Shown piece after piece: positions 25,986-34,376 of a stretch of DNA of 64,000 nt. The stretch lies in the NCBI GenBank assembly GCA_964643965.1, contig CAZXVH010000005.1, positions 1 to 64,000 of the forward strand, read 5' to 3'. Made by a program: the position numbers and the translations under genes. This stretch comes from GCA-2746795 sp964643965 (GTDB lineage: Bacteria > Chloroflexota > Anaerolineae > Promineifilales > Promineifilaceae). The notes below the pieces were generated by a model. That model had not been told where the DNA came from, made no database searches, and saw only the letters and a list, made by a program, of their open reading frames with translations. The number at the start of each line of letters is the position of its first letter. The stretch's first letter is position 1.

Positions 25986-26978
25986 TTATGGTACGTTCGT
26001 GTAGTTCAAAATGCGCTGTACCACATGGTCTGAGGTGATGTTTTCCGCTTCGGCCTCGTAGGAGGTGATGATGCGATGGCGCAGCACGTCGGGCGCCATC
26101 TGCTTGATGTCTTCCGGGGTGACGAAGCCACGACCTTTGATGAAAGCGTGGGCGCGGGAGGCGTTGATGAGGCTGATGCTGGCGCGGGGTGACGCCCCAA
26201 AGTCGATGAGATTGTTCAAGTCGCTCAGGCCGTTTTGCCCCGGATTGCGGGTGGTTAAGACCAGATCAAGCACGTAGTTTTTGATTTTGTCGTCTACGTA
26301 AATGTGGCGCACGGTTTGCCGCGCTCGTAATAGATCTGCTGGGGTGACAACGGCCGTTACTGGAGGCAGGGGGTCGCCAGTCATGCGGTCGATAATGAGT
26401 CGTTCTTCGGCGCGGGTGGGGTAATCGACCTTCACTTTGAGCATGAAACGGTCAACTTGCGCTTCGGGCAGCGGGTACGTGCCTTCTTGTTCGATGGGGT
26501 TCTGTGTAGCCAACACCAGGAACAAATCATCCATTTTATAAGTGACGTCGCCGATAGTAATCTGTCGTTCTTGCATCGCTTCCAGCAAGGCGCTTTGCAC
26601 TTTGGCGGGAGCGCGGTTGATTTCGTCGGCGAGTACCAGATTGGAGAACAGGGGGCCGCGATGGATGCTGAATTCGCCCGTTTTGGGATTATAGATTTGG
26701 GTGCCAACGAGGTCGGCCGGTAGCAAGTCGGGCGTGAACTGGATGCGGGCGAAGTGGGCATGAATGGCTTCAGCGGCCGTTTTCACCAGCAAAGTTTTCG
26801 CCAGCCCCGGGACGCCTTCGAGCAAAATATGGCCGTCGGCCAATAGGGCGATCAACAGCCGCTCGACCAGCGCTTCCTGGCCGACCATGACTTTGTTGAT
26901 TTCGCTGAGCAAGGTTTGTAAAAATTGCGCTTCTTGTTCGACGCGCAGGTTGAGGTCTCGTACTGTTGAGATGTCCAT
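25986..26978 (-). CDS. MoxR-family AAA+ ATPase
   Basis: A 330-aa AAA+ ATPase opening with EINKVMVGQEALVERLLIALLADGH. Walker A is EGVPGLAKT, the MoxR-specific variant, and Walker B is LVLADEINRAPAKVQSALLEAM. Sensor segments LVLATQNPIEQEGTYPLPEAQ and DRFMLKV follow. MoxR proteins act as chaperones for protein complexes and almost always neighbour DUF58 genes, as here. The start at 26978 has AAGGAG upstream. The last bases contain one AACGGCCGTT word. Confidence 0.94.
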   Translation of the reverse strand: MDISTVRDLNLRVEQEAQFLQTLLSEINKVMVGQEALVERLLIALLADGHILLEGVPGLAKTLLVKTAAEAIHAHFARIQFTPDLLPADLVGTQIYNPKTGEFSIHRGPLFSNLVLADEINRAPAKVQSALLEAMQERQITIGDVTYKMDDLFLVLATQNPIEQEGTYPLPEAQVDRFMLKVKVDYPTRAEERLIIDRMTGDPLPPVTAVVTPADLLRARQTVRHIYVDDKIKNYVLDLVLTTRNPGQNGLSDLNNLIDFGASPRASISLINASRAHAFIKGRGFVTPEDIKQMAPDVLRHRIITSYEAEAENITSDHVVQRILNYTNVP

Positions 26979-27004
26979 GTGTGATAATCTCCTTAAATTT
27001 GTGA

Positions 27005-27095
27005 TGCGTAACACGTGATATGTGACACGCCAATCGTAAATCGTCAATCTAAAATCGTAAATCTAAAATCGTAAATCTAAAATCGTAAATCGAAT
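27005..27095. repeat. ATCGTAAATCTAAA tandem repeat upstream of moxR
   Basis: The 14-bp word ATCGTAAATCTAAA repeats three to four times in the moxR upstream region, after GATGCGTAACACGTGATATGTGACACG-like words. It is a low-complexity spacer. Confidence 0.85.
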
Positions 27096-27103
27096 AATGT
27101 CTG

Positions 27104-27135
27104 GGGTCGGCGTCCAGCCTGCCAGACGCCGACCC
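27104..27135. terminator. GC-rich hairpin (11-bp stem)
   Basis: GGGTCGGCGTC at 27104-27114 pairs with GACGCCGACCC at 27125-27135, followed on the + strand by pyrimidine-rich sequence (CTCTTTTCTCTTCTTC). No + strand gene precedes it closely, so its role is unclear. Confidence 0.55.
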
Positions 27136-27346
27136 GTTCCTCTTTTCTCTTCTTCGGCAGCCTCTTCCTGACTGCCATACGAAGATAGTTTAGGGGGGAA
27201 ACGGCCGTTTGCCTTTAAACCGAGCTATTCATTACCTTATGAAAAGCTTAAGAAACTGACGGATGAGGGAATAGGGTATAATCTGGGGCAGATATTGCCT
27301 TAATTCTGTTTTTTGGATTGTTAGCAATGGTGGGCTGTTTCTACTG

Positions 27347-27961
27347 ATGGCAGAAAACAAAAAATTAGAAGATTGGTTTGAGGTCTCCTGGGACGACGAA
27401 TTTATTTACAGAAAGGTGTCACCACCGGGCATGGCGCCATGGCGCGATCAATTTCGTTGGCGCGATTTGATCAGGATTTGCTTTGAAGCTACTGACTATT
27501 TGTTCTCCGATGACATCTATTTTTTTACAGCGGAACGTCCGGAGAGCTATGTTGTTCCCATAGAGGCCAAAGGCGCTTCTGCGCTTTGGCGTACCATCAT
27601 TGCCAAAGGCTTTTTTGACGCCAAACTGGCTATAGAAGCGGCCACAACAGGCAGTGGTATTTATTGCTGGCCACGCTCCTTCAAGGTTTTTGTTGATGAT
27701 AATTTCCACTATCAGGACAAATCAGACCGCTATGAACTGGGCGAGTTCGACTCCTTTGAAGCTGCTGTGGCAGCGTGTCAGATGATCATCGATCAGTATC
27801 TTATGGCGGCATTCAAAGAGGGGATGGATCCGGCAGAATTGTATGAGAAGTATATTTCATTTGGTGAGGAGCCGTTTGTGATACCCATGCCTGAAGGCGC
27901 CAGCTTTTCTGCCTGGGTTTATGCCGAACAACGTTGTTCCCAGATATGTGAGGCAATTTAA
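27347..27961 (+). CDS. Protein of unknown function (204 aa)
   Basis: A soluble acidic protein rich in aromatic residues. The N-terminal half reads WFEVSWDDEFIYRKVSPPG, then RWRDLIRICFEATDYLFSDD and RPESYVVPIEAKG, which looks like a conserved family motif, but I cannot name it. No signal peptide or membrane helix is present. A TATAAT box lies at 27277-27282, about 65 bp upstream of the ATG. It stands alone between divergent and convergent neighbours. Confidence 0.72.
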   Translation: MAENKKLEDWFEVSWDDEFIYRKVSPPGMAPWRDQFRWRDLIRICFEATDYLFSDDIYFFTAERPESYVVPIEAKGASALWRTIIAKGFFDAKLAIEAATTGSGIYCWPRSFKVFVDDNFHYQDKSDRYELGEFDSFEAAVAACQMIIDQYLMAAFKEGMDPAELYEKYISFGEEPFVIPMPEGASFSAWVYAEQRCSQICEAI

Positions 27962-28021
27962 CGAAGCATCGACGGCTCTGTGGCGAAGTTGGATTCTGTT
28001 TGCCTGCCGCTGAATACAACG

Positions 28022-28918
28022 TTAACTATCGGAATCGAGTGCAAAGCCAGCCAGATTTTCTAAAGCTTTGATCAGGGCGTGGTTGCCATCGCCGCCGAAG
28101 CCTTGCTGCTGCAAAGTACGGTACAGTTGGAAGACGGCGCCCGTGCCCAGGGTGGGTACGCCAAACTGGTCGGCGGCTTCCAGGACGAGGCGCAGATCCT
28201 TTTGCTGGAGGTCAATGGTGAAACCGGGCCGCCAATCCCGCTGCACCATCTGTGGTCCGCGATTGCTCAATGACCAACTGCCGGCCGCCCCCCCGGAAAC
28301 GGCCGTTAACGTTTTCTCCAGGTCTAAGCCCCCAGCCTGAGCAAATAACAGGGCTTCGCTCACCCCCAGCATCGTCACCACCACCAAAATTTGATTGACC
28401 AGCTTCACCGTCTGCCCTGCGCCGTTCTGGCCCACATGGGTGATCGTTTTGCCCATCGCTTCAAAAACAGGCAGCGCCCGGGCAAACTGCGCCGCCTCGC
28501 CGCCCACCATGATGCTCAACGTCCCTTTCGCCGCCCCTTCGCTGCCGCCGCTGATGGGCGCATCGAGCATATGCACCCCTTTCTGCCGCAAATCGGCGGC
28601 CATGGCGCGGGTAGCTACCGGGCTGATCGTGCTGTGATCCACTACCAGCGAACCCGGTTTCACGCCATGAATCACGCCATTCTCGCCCAAGATGATTGCT
28701 TCCACATCCGGGGTATCTGAAACGCAAATCAGGGTGATGTTGCTCTTGGCGGCCACATCGGCCGGACTACCCCCGGCTAAAGCTCCCGCTTCAATAAATG
28801 GCGTCATGCGGCTCTCCGTGCGGTTCCAAATGGTGACGATGAAACCGGCGTTTAGCAGGTTTCTCACCATGCCGCGCCCCATAATGCCTAAACCAATAAA
28901 TCCAATTTTTTCGCGCAT
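28022..28918 (-). CDS. Beta-hydroxyacid dehydrogenase (3-hydroxyisobutyrate dehydrogenase family)
   Basis: A 298-aa NAD(P)-dependent dehydrogenase. The Rossmann motif IGFIGLGIMGRGMVRNLLNAG is N-terminal, the substrate motif DAPISGGSEGAAKGTL follows at about 120-135, and the catalytic Lys lies in NGAGQTVKLVNQI. The family includes 3-hydroxyisobutyrate, tartronate semialdehyde and glyoxylate/succinic semialdehyde reductases; which one this is cannot be told from sequence. GAGGAG precedes the ATG. It is monocistronic. Confidence 0.9.
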   Translation of the reverse strand: MREKIGFIGLGIMGRGMVRNLLNAGFIVTIWNRTESRMTPFIEAGALAGGSPADVAAKSNITLICVSDTPDVEAIILGENGVIHGVKPGSLVVDHSTISPVATRAMAADLRQKGVHMLDAPISGGSEGAAKGTLSIMVGGEAAQFARALPVFEAMGKTITHVGQNGAGQTVKLVNQILVVVTMLGVSEALLFAQAGGLDLEKTLTAVSGGAAGSWSLSNRGPQMVQRDWRPGFTIDLQQKDLRLVLEAADQFGVPTLGTGAVFQLYRTLQQQGFGGDGNHALIKALENLAGFALDSDS

Positions 28919-28944
28919 CGCATCTCCTCATTTTAGGGGAGTAC

Positions 28945-28965
28945 GGACAGGCTGTCCGCGCTCCC
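28945..28965. repeat. Dispersed repeat GGACAGGCTGTCC-type, copy A
   Basis: A 21-bp word starting GGACAGGCTGTCCGCGCTCC, containing the palindrome-like GGACAGGCTGTCC, occurs here and in inverted orientation at 43537-43557 in the leuS leader. It is a short dispersed repeat. Confidence 0.75.
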
Positions 28966-29027
28966 GTTTAGTTTGGCTATTTTAGCATAGACGGGCGTGA
29001 TAGGAGAGGAAGCGCCCCAAACAACAG

Positions 29028-29072
29028 AAAACGCCCGGTTTATCAGTCGCTTGACCAATAAACCGGGCGTTT
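29028..29072 (-). terminator. Terminator of the nos/cytochrome operon
   Basis: AAACGCCCGGTTTAT at 29028-29042 pairs perfectly with ATAAACCGGGCGTTT at 29058-29072 over a 15-base loop. On the minus strand it lies 30 bp beyond the cytochrome c stop codon and probably ends the nos operon transcript. Confidence 0.82.
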
Positions 29073-29101
29073 GATGACGGCCGTTAACCTGCGATACGGC
29101 G

Positions 29102-29548
29102 CTATTTTTCCAGAGTGCGCATATAGGCGATGATGTCCATGATATCATCATCTGTGAGCGCGGGATTGCCACCGCGGAGGGGCATATCTACCCCGGTGGT
29201 GTTCGCCGGATCAGTCGATGAACGGCCGACCTTGATAAACTCCAATAGTTCGGCGTCAGACAAACCTTTGATGAACTCGCTGGTGGTCATATCTTTACCC
29301 AGCCCTTCAATACCTTTTCCGCCTTCACCGTGGCAGGCCAGGCAGGTGCCGACGAACAGTTTTTCGCCATTAACCGGATCGCCAGTAGAAACTTCTGCGA
29401 CTGTCGGTTCAGGGGCGCTGCTGCTGGACGAGGATGAGGCGCTGCTACTATCGCCGCTGCCGCCACAGGCAGCCAGCGCCAATATCATGACGCCGATCAG
29501 CGCCAACCATAAGAATGTATGTTTTGTTTTCATATAACCTCTCTTCAT
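29102..29548 (-). CDS. Lipoprotein monoheme cytochrome c
   Basis: A 148-aa exported protein. A signal peptide with lipobox LAACG (Cys at about 28) is followed by a Ser-rich linker (SSSASSSSSSS), then a class I cytochrome c domain with the heme motif CLACH and a distal Met in GVDMPLRGG. Anchored outside the membrane, it probably donates electrons to NosZ, since it is the last gene of the nos cluster. Strong GGAGAG sequences precede both the first ATG (29548) and the internal ATG at 29533; I use the first. Confidence 0.9.
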   Translation of the reverse strand: MKRGYMKTKHTFLWLALIGVMILALAACGGSGDSSSASSSSSSSAPEPTVAEVSTGDPVNGEKLFVGTCLACHGEGGKGIEGLGKDMTTSEFIKGLSDAELLEFIKVGRSSTDPANTTGVDMPLRGGNPALTDDDIMDIIAYMRTLEK

Positions 29549-29604
29549 AATGTTCTCTCCAAAAGTTGATAAAATTGGTGAAGCGATTATAAATCGCTCC
29601 GTTT

Positions 29605-29637
29605 AGAAGTTCAACTTCTCTGAGAGGTTGAACTTCT
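29605..29637. repeat. Hairpin between nosL and the cytochrome gene
   Basis: AGAAGTTCAAC at 29605-29615 pairs with GTTGAACTTCT at 29627-29637. No T-run follows on the minus strand, so it may be an mRNA processing or stability element rather than a terminator. Confidence 0.65.
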
Positions 29638-29692
29638 GGGCGTGACTTCAGGTGTTACGGTCGGGAGGGCAGCCACAGCAAAGGGCTTAGAT

Positions 29693-30235
29693 TTACTCTT
29701 CATGCCCATCATGATCCAAGTTTCCATTGGCCGCATCTTCTATTTCATGGTCGTGCAGGTTACTGGTCAGGGAAGCAGGATCTAAGGCGCCAGAGGCGAT
29801 CTCTTGTTGCAAGGCCGCAAAGGTGGTAATGACGCCCCCATTTTCAGCCACAAACTGCTCAGCGTCAGCCTGGTTGGCGAAGGCGGCCAGCCCCCAGGCC
29901 ATGGGCGTCACTAATTCCGGGCTGTGGACGAAGGTGGCTTTGGTGGCGTCAAGCCATTCTTCTGTGTTGAAATCATGAACCCAATAAATGTGCACCTTTT
30001 CTTGCCGCTGTTGGTCATGAACCAACATGCCGCCTGCATCATCGAAGCGGCGCACCTCGCCGTTGGTGGTGACGTAGGCGGCGGCGAAACGGGGTTCGTT
30101 GATGATCATGCTGCATTGATCGCAGGGGTCTTGTCCATACAGAATTTCTGGAGGCGTGTTCAGGTCTGGGGCGGAACCGCAGGCGACTAAAAAGAGCAGC
30201 AAGCCAATAAATAAGAATAATGATTTGATTTTCAC
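29693..30235 (-). CDS. nosL: NosL copper-binding lipoprotein
   Basis: A 180-aa lipoprotein (signal peptide ending LLFLVACG). The mature part has the NosL motif QDPCDQCSMIINEPRFAAAYV, whose Cys and Met residues bind Cu(I), and FDDAGGMLVHD. NosL delivers copper for assembly of the NosZ CuZ site. A His/Asp-rich tail (HDHEIEDAANGNLDHDGHEE) may add metal binding. The start overlaps the nosY stop by 4 bp, so the two are translationally coupled. Confidence 0.94.
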   Translation of the reverse strand: MKIKSLFLFIGLLLFLVACGSAPDLNTPPEILYGQDPCDQCSMIINEPRFAAAYVTTNGEVRRFDDAGGMLVHDQQRQEKVHIYWVHDFNTEEWLDATKATFVHSPELVTPMAWGLAAFANQADAEQFVAENGGVITTFAALQQEIASGALDPASLTSNLHDHEIEDAANGNLDHDGHEE

Positions 30236-31062
30236 AATATACCTCGTCGTTTGAATAAGAGGGCAGCCAGGACGAAGGGCATGACGATCCAGATGAGCAG
30301 CAGGCTGATGAGCAAGGGCAGTAAACGAGGGCCGTAGGTGCGGAAGGCATAGATGCCGACCGGTCCCAGCACCTCCAGGTTATTGCGCAAATCCAGGATA
30401 GCGGCGATTTTGAACAACTGCAACGGGTTGACCAGCGCCAGGGCAAACAGTTGGTTGACGTTTAGTTCCAAAACAAGCGCTGTGCCCATCAAACCGAGAT
30501 CGCCGAAGAAAACGAGCAGTAGCCAGAGAAAGAGCGCCAGCCCAACGGCCGTTGCCCCTCGTTTAACGGCCGCCGAAATCAGGAAGCCCATACTCAAACT
30601 GGCGACGGCCAGCAGGCAGGCCAACAGCAGCAAGGTCAGGTAGGTGTTGATTTGAGCGCCGCCGCCGTTGAGCGTAATGAGCAGCGCCGTCAGGCCAAAT
30701 CCCAATACCAGGGCGGCGATGAGAGCCAGCGCCAGGCCGATGAATTTGCCCAGCAGCAGTTCGATCTGGTTGATGGGCTGGGCCAGCAGATACAGCAGGG
30801 AGCCTTGCTCTCGTTCGCTGGCCAGGCTGAGCGCCCCCAGCGTCAGACCCATGAGGGGCACGATGAGCAGGATCAGGTTGATGAGGCTGGCGCTGGTGCG
30901 GCCAAAGCCGGCCAGTCCATAATCACCTGTGCCCGAGAGGGAAATCCAGGCCAATGCCAGAGATAGCCCGGTGAAAGCGATGGCGTAAAGCAAAAACCAG
31001 CGGTTTTTACGGGCATCCCGTAGTTCTTTTTGGGCGAGAATCAGTATATTTCCAAAGTCCAT
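30232..31062 (-). CDS. nosY: NosY ABC transporter permease
   Basis: A 276-aa permease with about six transmembrane helices. It opens ILILAQKELRDARKNRWFLLYA, typical of NosY, and contains LSLASEREQGSLLYLLAQPI in the first cytoplasmic loop. It forms the NosDFY complex with NosF and NosD for maturation of nitrous oxide reductase. It is separated from nosF by a 150-bp word-repeat array but is on the same strand. Confidence 0.92.
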   Translation of the reverse strand: MDFGNILILAQKELRDARKNRWFLLYAIAFTGLSLALAWISLSGTGDYGLAGFGRTSASLINLILLIVPLMGLTLGALSLASEREQGSLLYLLAQPINQIELLLGKFIGLALALIAALVLGFGLTALLITLNGGGAQINTYLTLLLLACLLAVASLSMGFLISAAVKRGATAVGLALFLWLLLVFFGDLGLMGTALVLELNVNQLFALALVNPLQLFKIAAILDLRNNLEVLGPVGIYAFRTYGPRLLPLLISLLLIWIVMPFVLAALLFKRRGIL

Positions 31063-31074
31063 GGTTAGTCCGGT

Positions 31075-31216
31075 AGTTTTGTAGTCGATTAGTCGGATAG
31101 TCGGATAGTCGATTAGTCGATTAGTCGGATAGTCGATTAGTCGGATAGTTGGTTAGTCGAGCCGCTGTGACTACAAGACTACAAGACTACACGACTACGC
31201 GACTACGCGACTACTC
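31075..31216. repeat. Short-word arrays inside the nos operon
   Basis: Words of GTCGGATAGTCGATTA (about 31080-31160) are followed by GACTACAAGACTACACGACT words (about 31168-31216). The nosF stop codon lies within the second array. The same GACTAC word builds arrays at 110-236 and 54885-55160, so arrays of this class can form within an operon. Confidence 0.88.
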
Positions 31217-32065
31217 AACTGTAAAGTCGTTTATGTTGATGCCTGCTTCAAAGAGGATGCGCAGGACTTTACCTTTTTCGCCGGGCTTGACTTGTACACG
31301 CAGGCCACGACCGTTTTTATGGGCAGTCAGGCCGTAAGCGGTCAGTGATTTTGCGGCCGGGTTGACGAGTTCATCGGGCAGGTAAAGGTGGAGCGTGGTA
31401 TGCCAGCCCAGGCGTTGTTCCAATTCGCCGGGAGGCGCATCAACGACCAGTTTGCCCGCTTCTAAGAGCAAGACGCGGTCGGCCAATGCGGTTACTTCTC
31501 CCAACCGATGGGAAGAGAAAACCATTGTTTTGCCGGCTTCTTTCAAATTATGCAGCACCATCAAGAAATCTTCACGGGCGCGGATATCGAGATTTGCCGA
31601 TGGCTCGTCGAGAATCAAGATGGGGGGGTCGGCGAGCAGCGCCAGGGCTAAAGCCAGGCGTTGCTTGAGACCACCAGATAGATCACGGATCGGTTTTTCG
31701 ATATGGGGCATCAAGGATAACCGCGCCAGCAAGTCGCTAAAATCGGCCCCGGCCGGTACTTTTTTCAAGCGGGCATAAAAGGTGATGGTTTCGGCGACGC
31801 TCATATCATCGTGGAAGGTGATCTCTTGGGGCACGAAGCCGGTGAGGCGACGCGCCTCTTTGCCCTGCTTTTTGACGTCGATATTGTCGAGGGTGATATT
31901 GCCTTCAAAGGGCATCAGGTTGAGCAAACAACGAATGGCTGTTGTTTTGCCGGCCCCATTTGCGCCCCACAAGGCCACCGCTTCCCCTGGCTGCACGGTG
32001 AAGGAGAGGTCGTCAACGGCCGTTAAGCGGCCAAATCGTTTGCTTAAATTTTGGACTTCAATCAT
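31211..32065 (-). CDS. nosF: NosF ABC transporter ATP-binding protein
   Basis: A 284-aa ABC ATPase. Walker A is WGANGAGKTT, the Q-loop is GFVPQEITFHDDMSV, the signature is RDLSGGLKQRLALALALL, and Walker B is PPILILDEPSANLD; the switch His lies in VFSSHRLGEV. It powers the NosDFY complex. The start overlaps the nosD stop by 4 bp. Confidence 0.94.
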   Translation of the reverse strand: MIEVQNLSKRFGRLTAVDDLSFTVQPGEAVALWGANGAGKTTAIRCLLNLMPFEGNITLDNIDVKKQGKEARRLTGFVPQEITFHDDMSVAETITFYARLKKVPAGADFSDLLARLSLMPHIEKPIRDLSGGLKQRLALALALLADPPILILDEPSANLDIRAREDFLMVLHNLKEAGKTMVFSSHRLGEVTALADRVLLLEAGKLVVDAPPGELEQRLGWHTTLHLYLPDELVNPAAKSLTAYGLTAHKNGRGLRVQVKPGEKGKVLRILFEAGININDFTVE

Positions 32066-33492
32066 GCTGTTTGTCTGCTTTTTGTCTGTTTGTGGAATTG
32101 ATACCGTTGTCGCTGCCAGGTGGACAGGGCGATGATGCTGCCTGCCAGGCCGACCAAGGCCACGGCCACTAGCCCCCAGCCTTGATTTTCTGTCTGGGGC
32201 AGGGGCGGCGCCATGGTGGGGATGATGGGAGAGGTTAACGGCCGTTCATCGACCAGTTTAGGTTGTGGTTTCACCAACGGGAACGCTTTGGCGGCAAATT
32301 CAATGGCGTTCGTGGCCGGGCTGTAGAGGAAAAGGCGCAGTTGCGGTTGCTTTTCCATCAGGTTCTCAAATAAGCGATCAGAACGGTACGCCATCTCCCC
32401 CAGACCGTCGCCATCGGCGTCATAACCGGCGTAATCGCTCCAGTAGTTGCCGGAGTCGTTGATCGTCCACCAGTTTTCGCCTTGCTTGCCACCGCCCGCG
32501 ATAGCCATTTGTTCTTCATTTTCCACAAAGCTGTTGTTGAAAAACTCATTGTGGCGCACCGAAGGCATCATCTGTACGCCGATGTCGTTGTAGGCAAACA
32601 CGTTGCCCTCAAAACGGCCGATGCTGTCCACTTCACGGGGAGAGGTGTCGAGATGTACGCCGACGCGATTGTCCAGAATGAGGTTGTCGGTGATGATGGC
32701 GTCGTCCATATCTTTGAGGCCGATGCCATAACCACTTGGTCCGCGATTGTTGGCAATGGTGTTGTTTTGGATGTGAACGCGGCGGCTGTACATCATAAAG
32801 GCGCCGACGGAGTTGTTGTAGAGACGGTTGAATTCGATGGTGGCGTCGTCACAATACATGAAGTGCAGCCCATAACGGCCGTTGCTGACATCATTGTTTT
32901 GCACCGTCAACCGCTCCGAATACCACAACACCACGTCGCGCCCTTTGTCGATTTTATTGTTTTCCAGCGTTACGTCATTGCTGTACCAAATGCGGATAGG
33001 GTCGCCGCGCCGTTGGGTTTCTAAATCTTTGCTGGAGATGGTGTTGTTGCGAATGATGGTATTGTGGGCTTTGCGGGTGTAGATGCCAAACAAAGTATTT
33101 TCAAAGCGATTGCCTTCGATGAGCGCATTCCCTGCTTCGACGGCGACGCCGGAATTTTCGTTCGCCAGGGATTGGCCGCTATTTTTGATGACAAAACCAC
33201 GCAAGGTAACGTCAGGAGCGATAATGCTGACGACTGTGCCTTCGTTCTCACCATCGATGATCGGCCACTCTTTGCCGATGAGCGTAAGCGGTTTATCGAT
33301 AACGAGGGCGCCGGTGTAGACCCCACCTGTCACTTGAATGGTATCGTCGGGGGAGGCTTGGGAAACGGCCGTTGCCAACGCCTCAGCTGAAACAGAAATC
33401 ACCTGTCCCTGAGCCAACGCTACGCTGTTCCCCCACAGCACCCCCACCACCAACAAAACCAAAAAAGCAAAACGCTTCATATTATTGCCCAC
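32062..33492 (-). CDS. nosD: NosD periplasmic copper-maturation protein
   Basis: A 476-aa exported protein. A signal peptide (AFLVLLVVGVLWGNSVALA) precedes a right-handed beta-helix of carbohydrate-binding/sugar-hydrolase type with many repeats such as IRNNTISS, VQNNDVSNGRYGLHFMYC and IQNNTIANN. A C-terminal membrane helix (GLVAVALVGLAGSIIAL) anchors it. NosD works with NosFY to move or insert copper or sulfur for NosZ. It is the third gene of the operon, after nosZ and a membrane protein. Confidence 0.93.
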   Translation of the reverse strand: MGNNMKRFAFLVLLVVGVLWGNSVALAQGQVISVSAEALATAVSQASPDDTIQVTGGVYTGALVIDKPLTLIGKEWPIIDGENEGTVVSIIAPDVTLRGFVIKNSGQSLANENSGVAVEAGNALIEGNRFENTLFGIYTRKAHNTIIRNNTISSKDLETQRRGDPIRIWYSNDVTLENNKIDKGRDVVLWYSERLTVQNNDVSNGRYGLHFMYCDDATIEFNRLYNNSVGAFMMYSRRVHIQNNTIANNRGPSGYGIGLKDMDDAIITDNLILDNRVGVHLDTSPREVDSIGRFEGNVFAYNDIGVQMMPSVRHNEFFNNSFVENEEQMAIAGGGKQGENWWTINDSGNYWSDYAGYDADGDGLGEMAYRSDRLFENLMEKQPQLRLFLYSPATNAIEFAAKAFPLVKPQPKLVDERPLTSPIIPTMAPPLPQTENQGWGLVAVALVGLAGSIIALSTWQRQRYQFHKQTKSRQTA

Positions 33493-33501
33493 TGTCCACT
33501 G

Positions 33502-34149
33502 TTACAGCCCGCTGTCCACCAAAGGCTTATACGCCTTCCGATGGAAATACAAGCCCACAATAGACAAAATCGAGGCAATGACCGCTAAATAAAGCCCGAC
33601 TCCAGGCCTGGCTATGGTTTCAAACTGAGCAATGAGGCCACGCCCTATAACCGAGGGCACAAAGGGCTCAATCGCCGAACTTAAGGGGGCAGTAGGGTCT
33701 AAATTGGTGCCAAACTTCCACAACCAAAACTGTAAATCAGCCAGGAAGAGCAGCGGCATAAGAATGGTGGGCAGCACCAACAGCACCACCCATTTTGTAT
33801 GCACAAAAATTGCCCCCAAGATCAGCAGCGAGAGAGTTACAATCGCCAGCACACTCACCGATTTTTCAAACTGAGCAGCTTCATCCAACGGACTCATGCC
33901 AATATAATGGTTCAAACCGTCAATCTCAGCCACATCACCCTCCAAACGATTGACGTAAGAAGTGATATGTAAGCCTTTGGGATATTGTGGCGCAAGCAGT
34001 GTCATTTCCCAATAAGGAAGAAAGATTGAAATGATAAGTAAAATGGCCGCCACACTAAAAAGAATAGTTGGCAATCTGTATTGATGCTTTTCATCTGCCG
34101 GGGTATCCGCAGGAACACGGGGGCCGATTATTTTTTGAAAATCACTCAT
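33502..34149 (-). CDS. nos-cluster membrane protein of unknown function
   Basis: A 215-aa protein with about four transmembrane helices. A first helix (LPTILFSVAAILLIISIFLPYW) is followed by an exported loop (PKGLHITSYVNRLEGDVAEI and GLNHYIGM), then three more helices. It lies between nosZ and nosD, 9 bp from nosD, a position held by a similar membrane protein in many clade II nos clusters. A role in NosZ maturation or electron transfer is inferred from context only. Confidence 0.78.
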   Translation of the reverse strand: MSDFQKIIGPRVPADTPADEKHQYRLPTILFSVAAILLIISIFLPYWEMTLLAPQYPKGLHITSYVNRLEGDVAEIDGLNHYIGMSPLDEAAQFEKSVSVLAIVTLSLLILGAIFVHTKWVVLLVLPTILMPLLFLADLQFWLWKFGTNLDPTAPLSSAIEPFVPSVIGRGLIAQFETIARPGVGLYLAVIASILSIVGLYFHRKAYKPLVDSGL

Positions 34150-34307
34150 GATATTTATCCCACTAGGTACTTATGAAAATCATTTAGGTAGCGTCTCAAC
34201 TAATCAAAATAAAAACCTGACAGGTTCTTAGTGACTCATTGAGAAGTTGTGAAAATATTAACAATGAGATTATATAGGCAAATTGATCTTTGCCTAGTTC
34301 ATTAAAA

Positions 34308-34342
34308 AGAGATTGGAGTTATTACTCCAATCTCTATTTTGA
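34308..34342 (-). terminator. Terminator between nosZ and the rest of the operon
   Basis: AGAGATTGGAGT at 34308-34319 pairs perfectly with ACTCCAATCTCT at 34324-34335 over a 4-base loop. Read on the minus strand the stem is followed by TTTTT. It would end most nosZ transcripts and let only part continue into the maturation genes. Confidence 0.85.
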
Positions 34343-34376
34343 TTTTAATAAAAGATGGTGTTTGCTTCGTTTTTGC

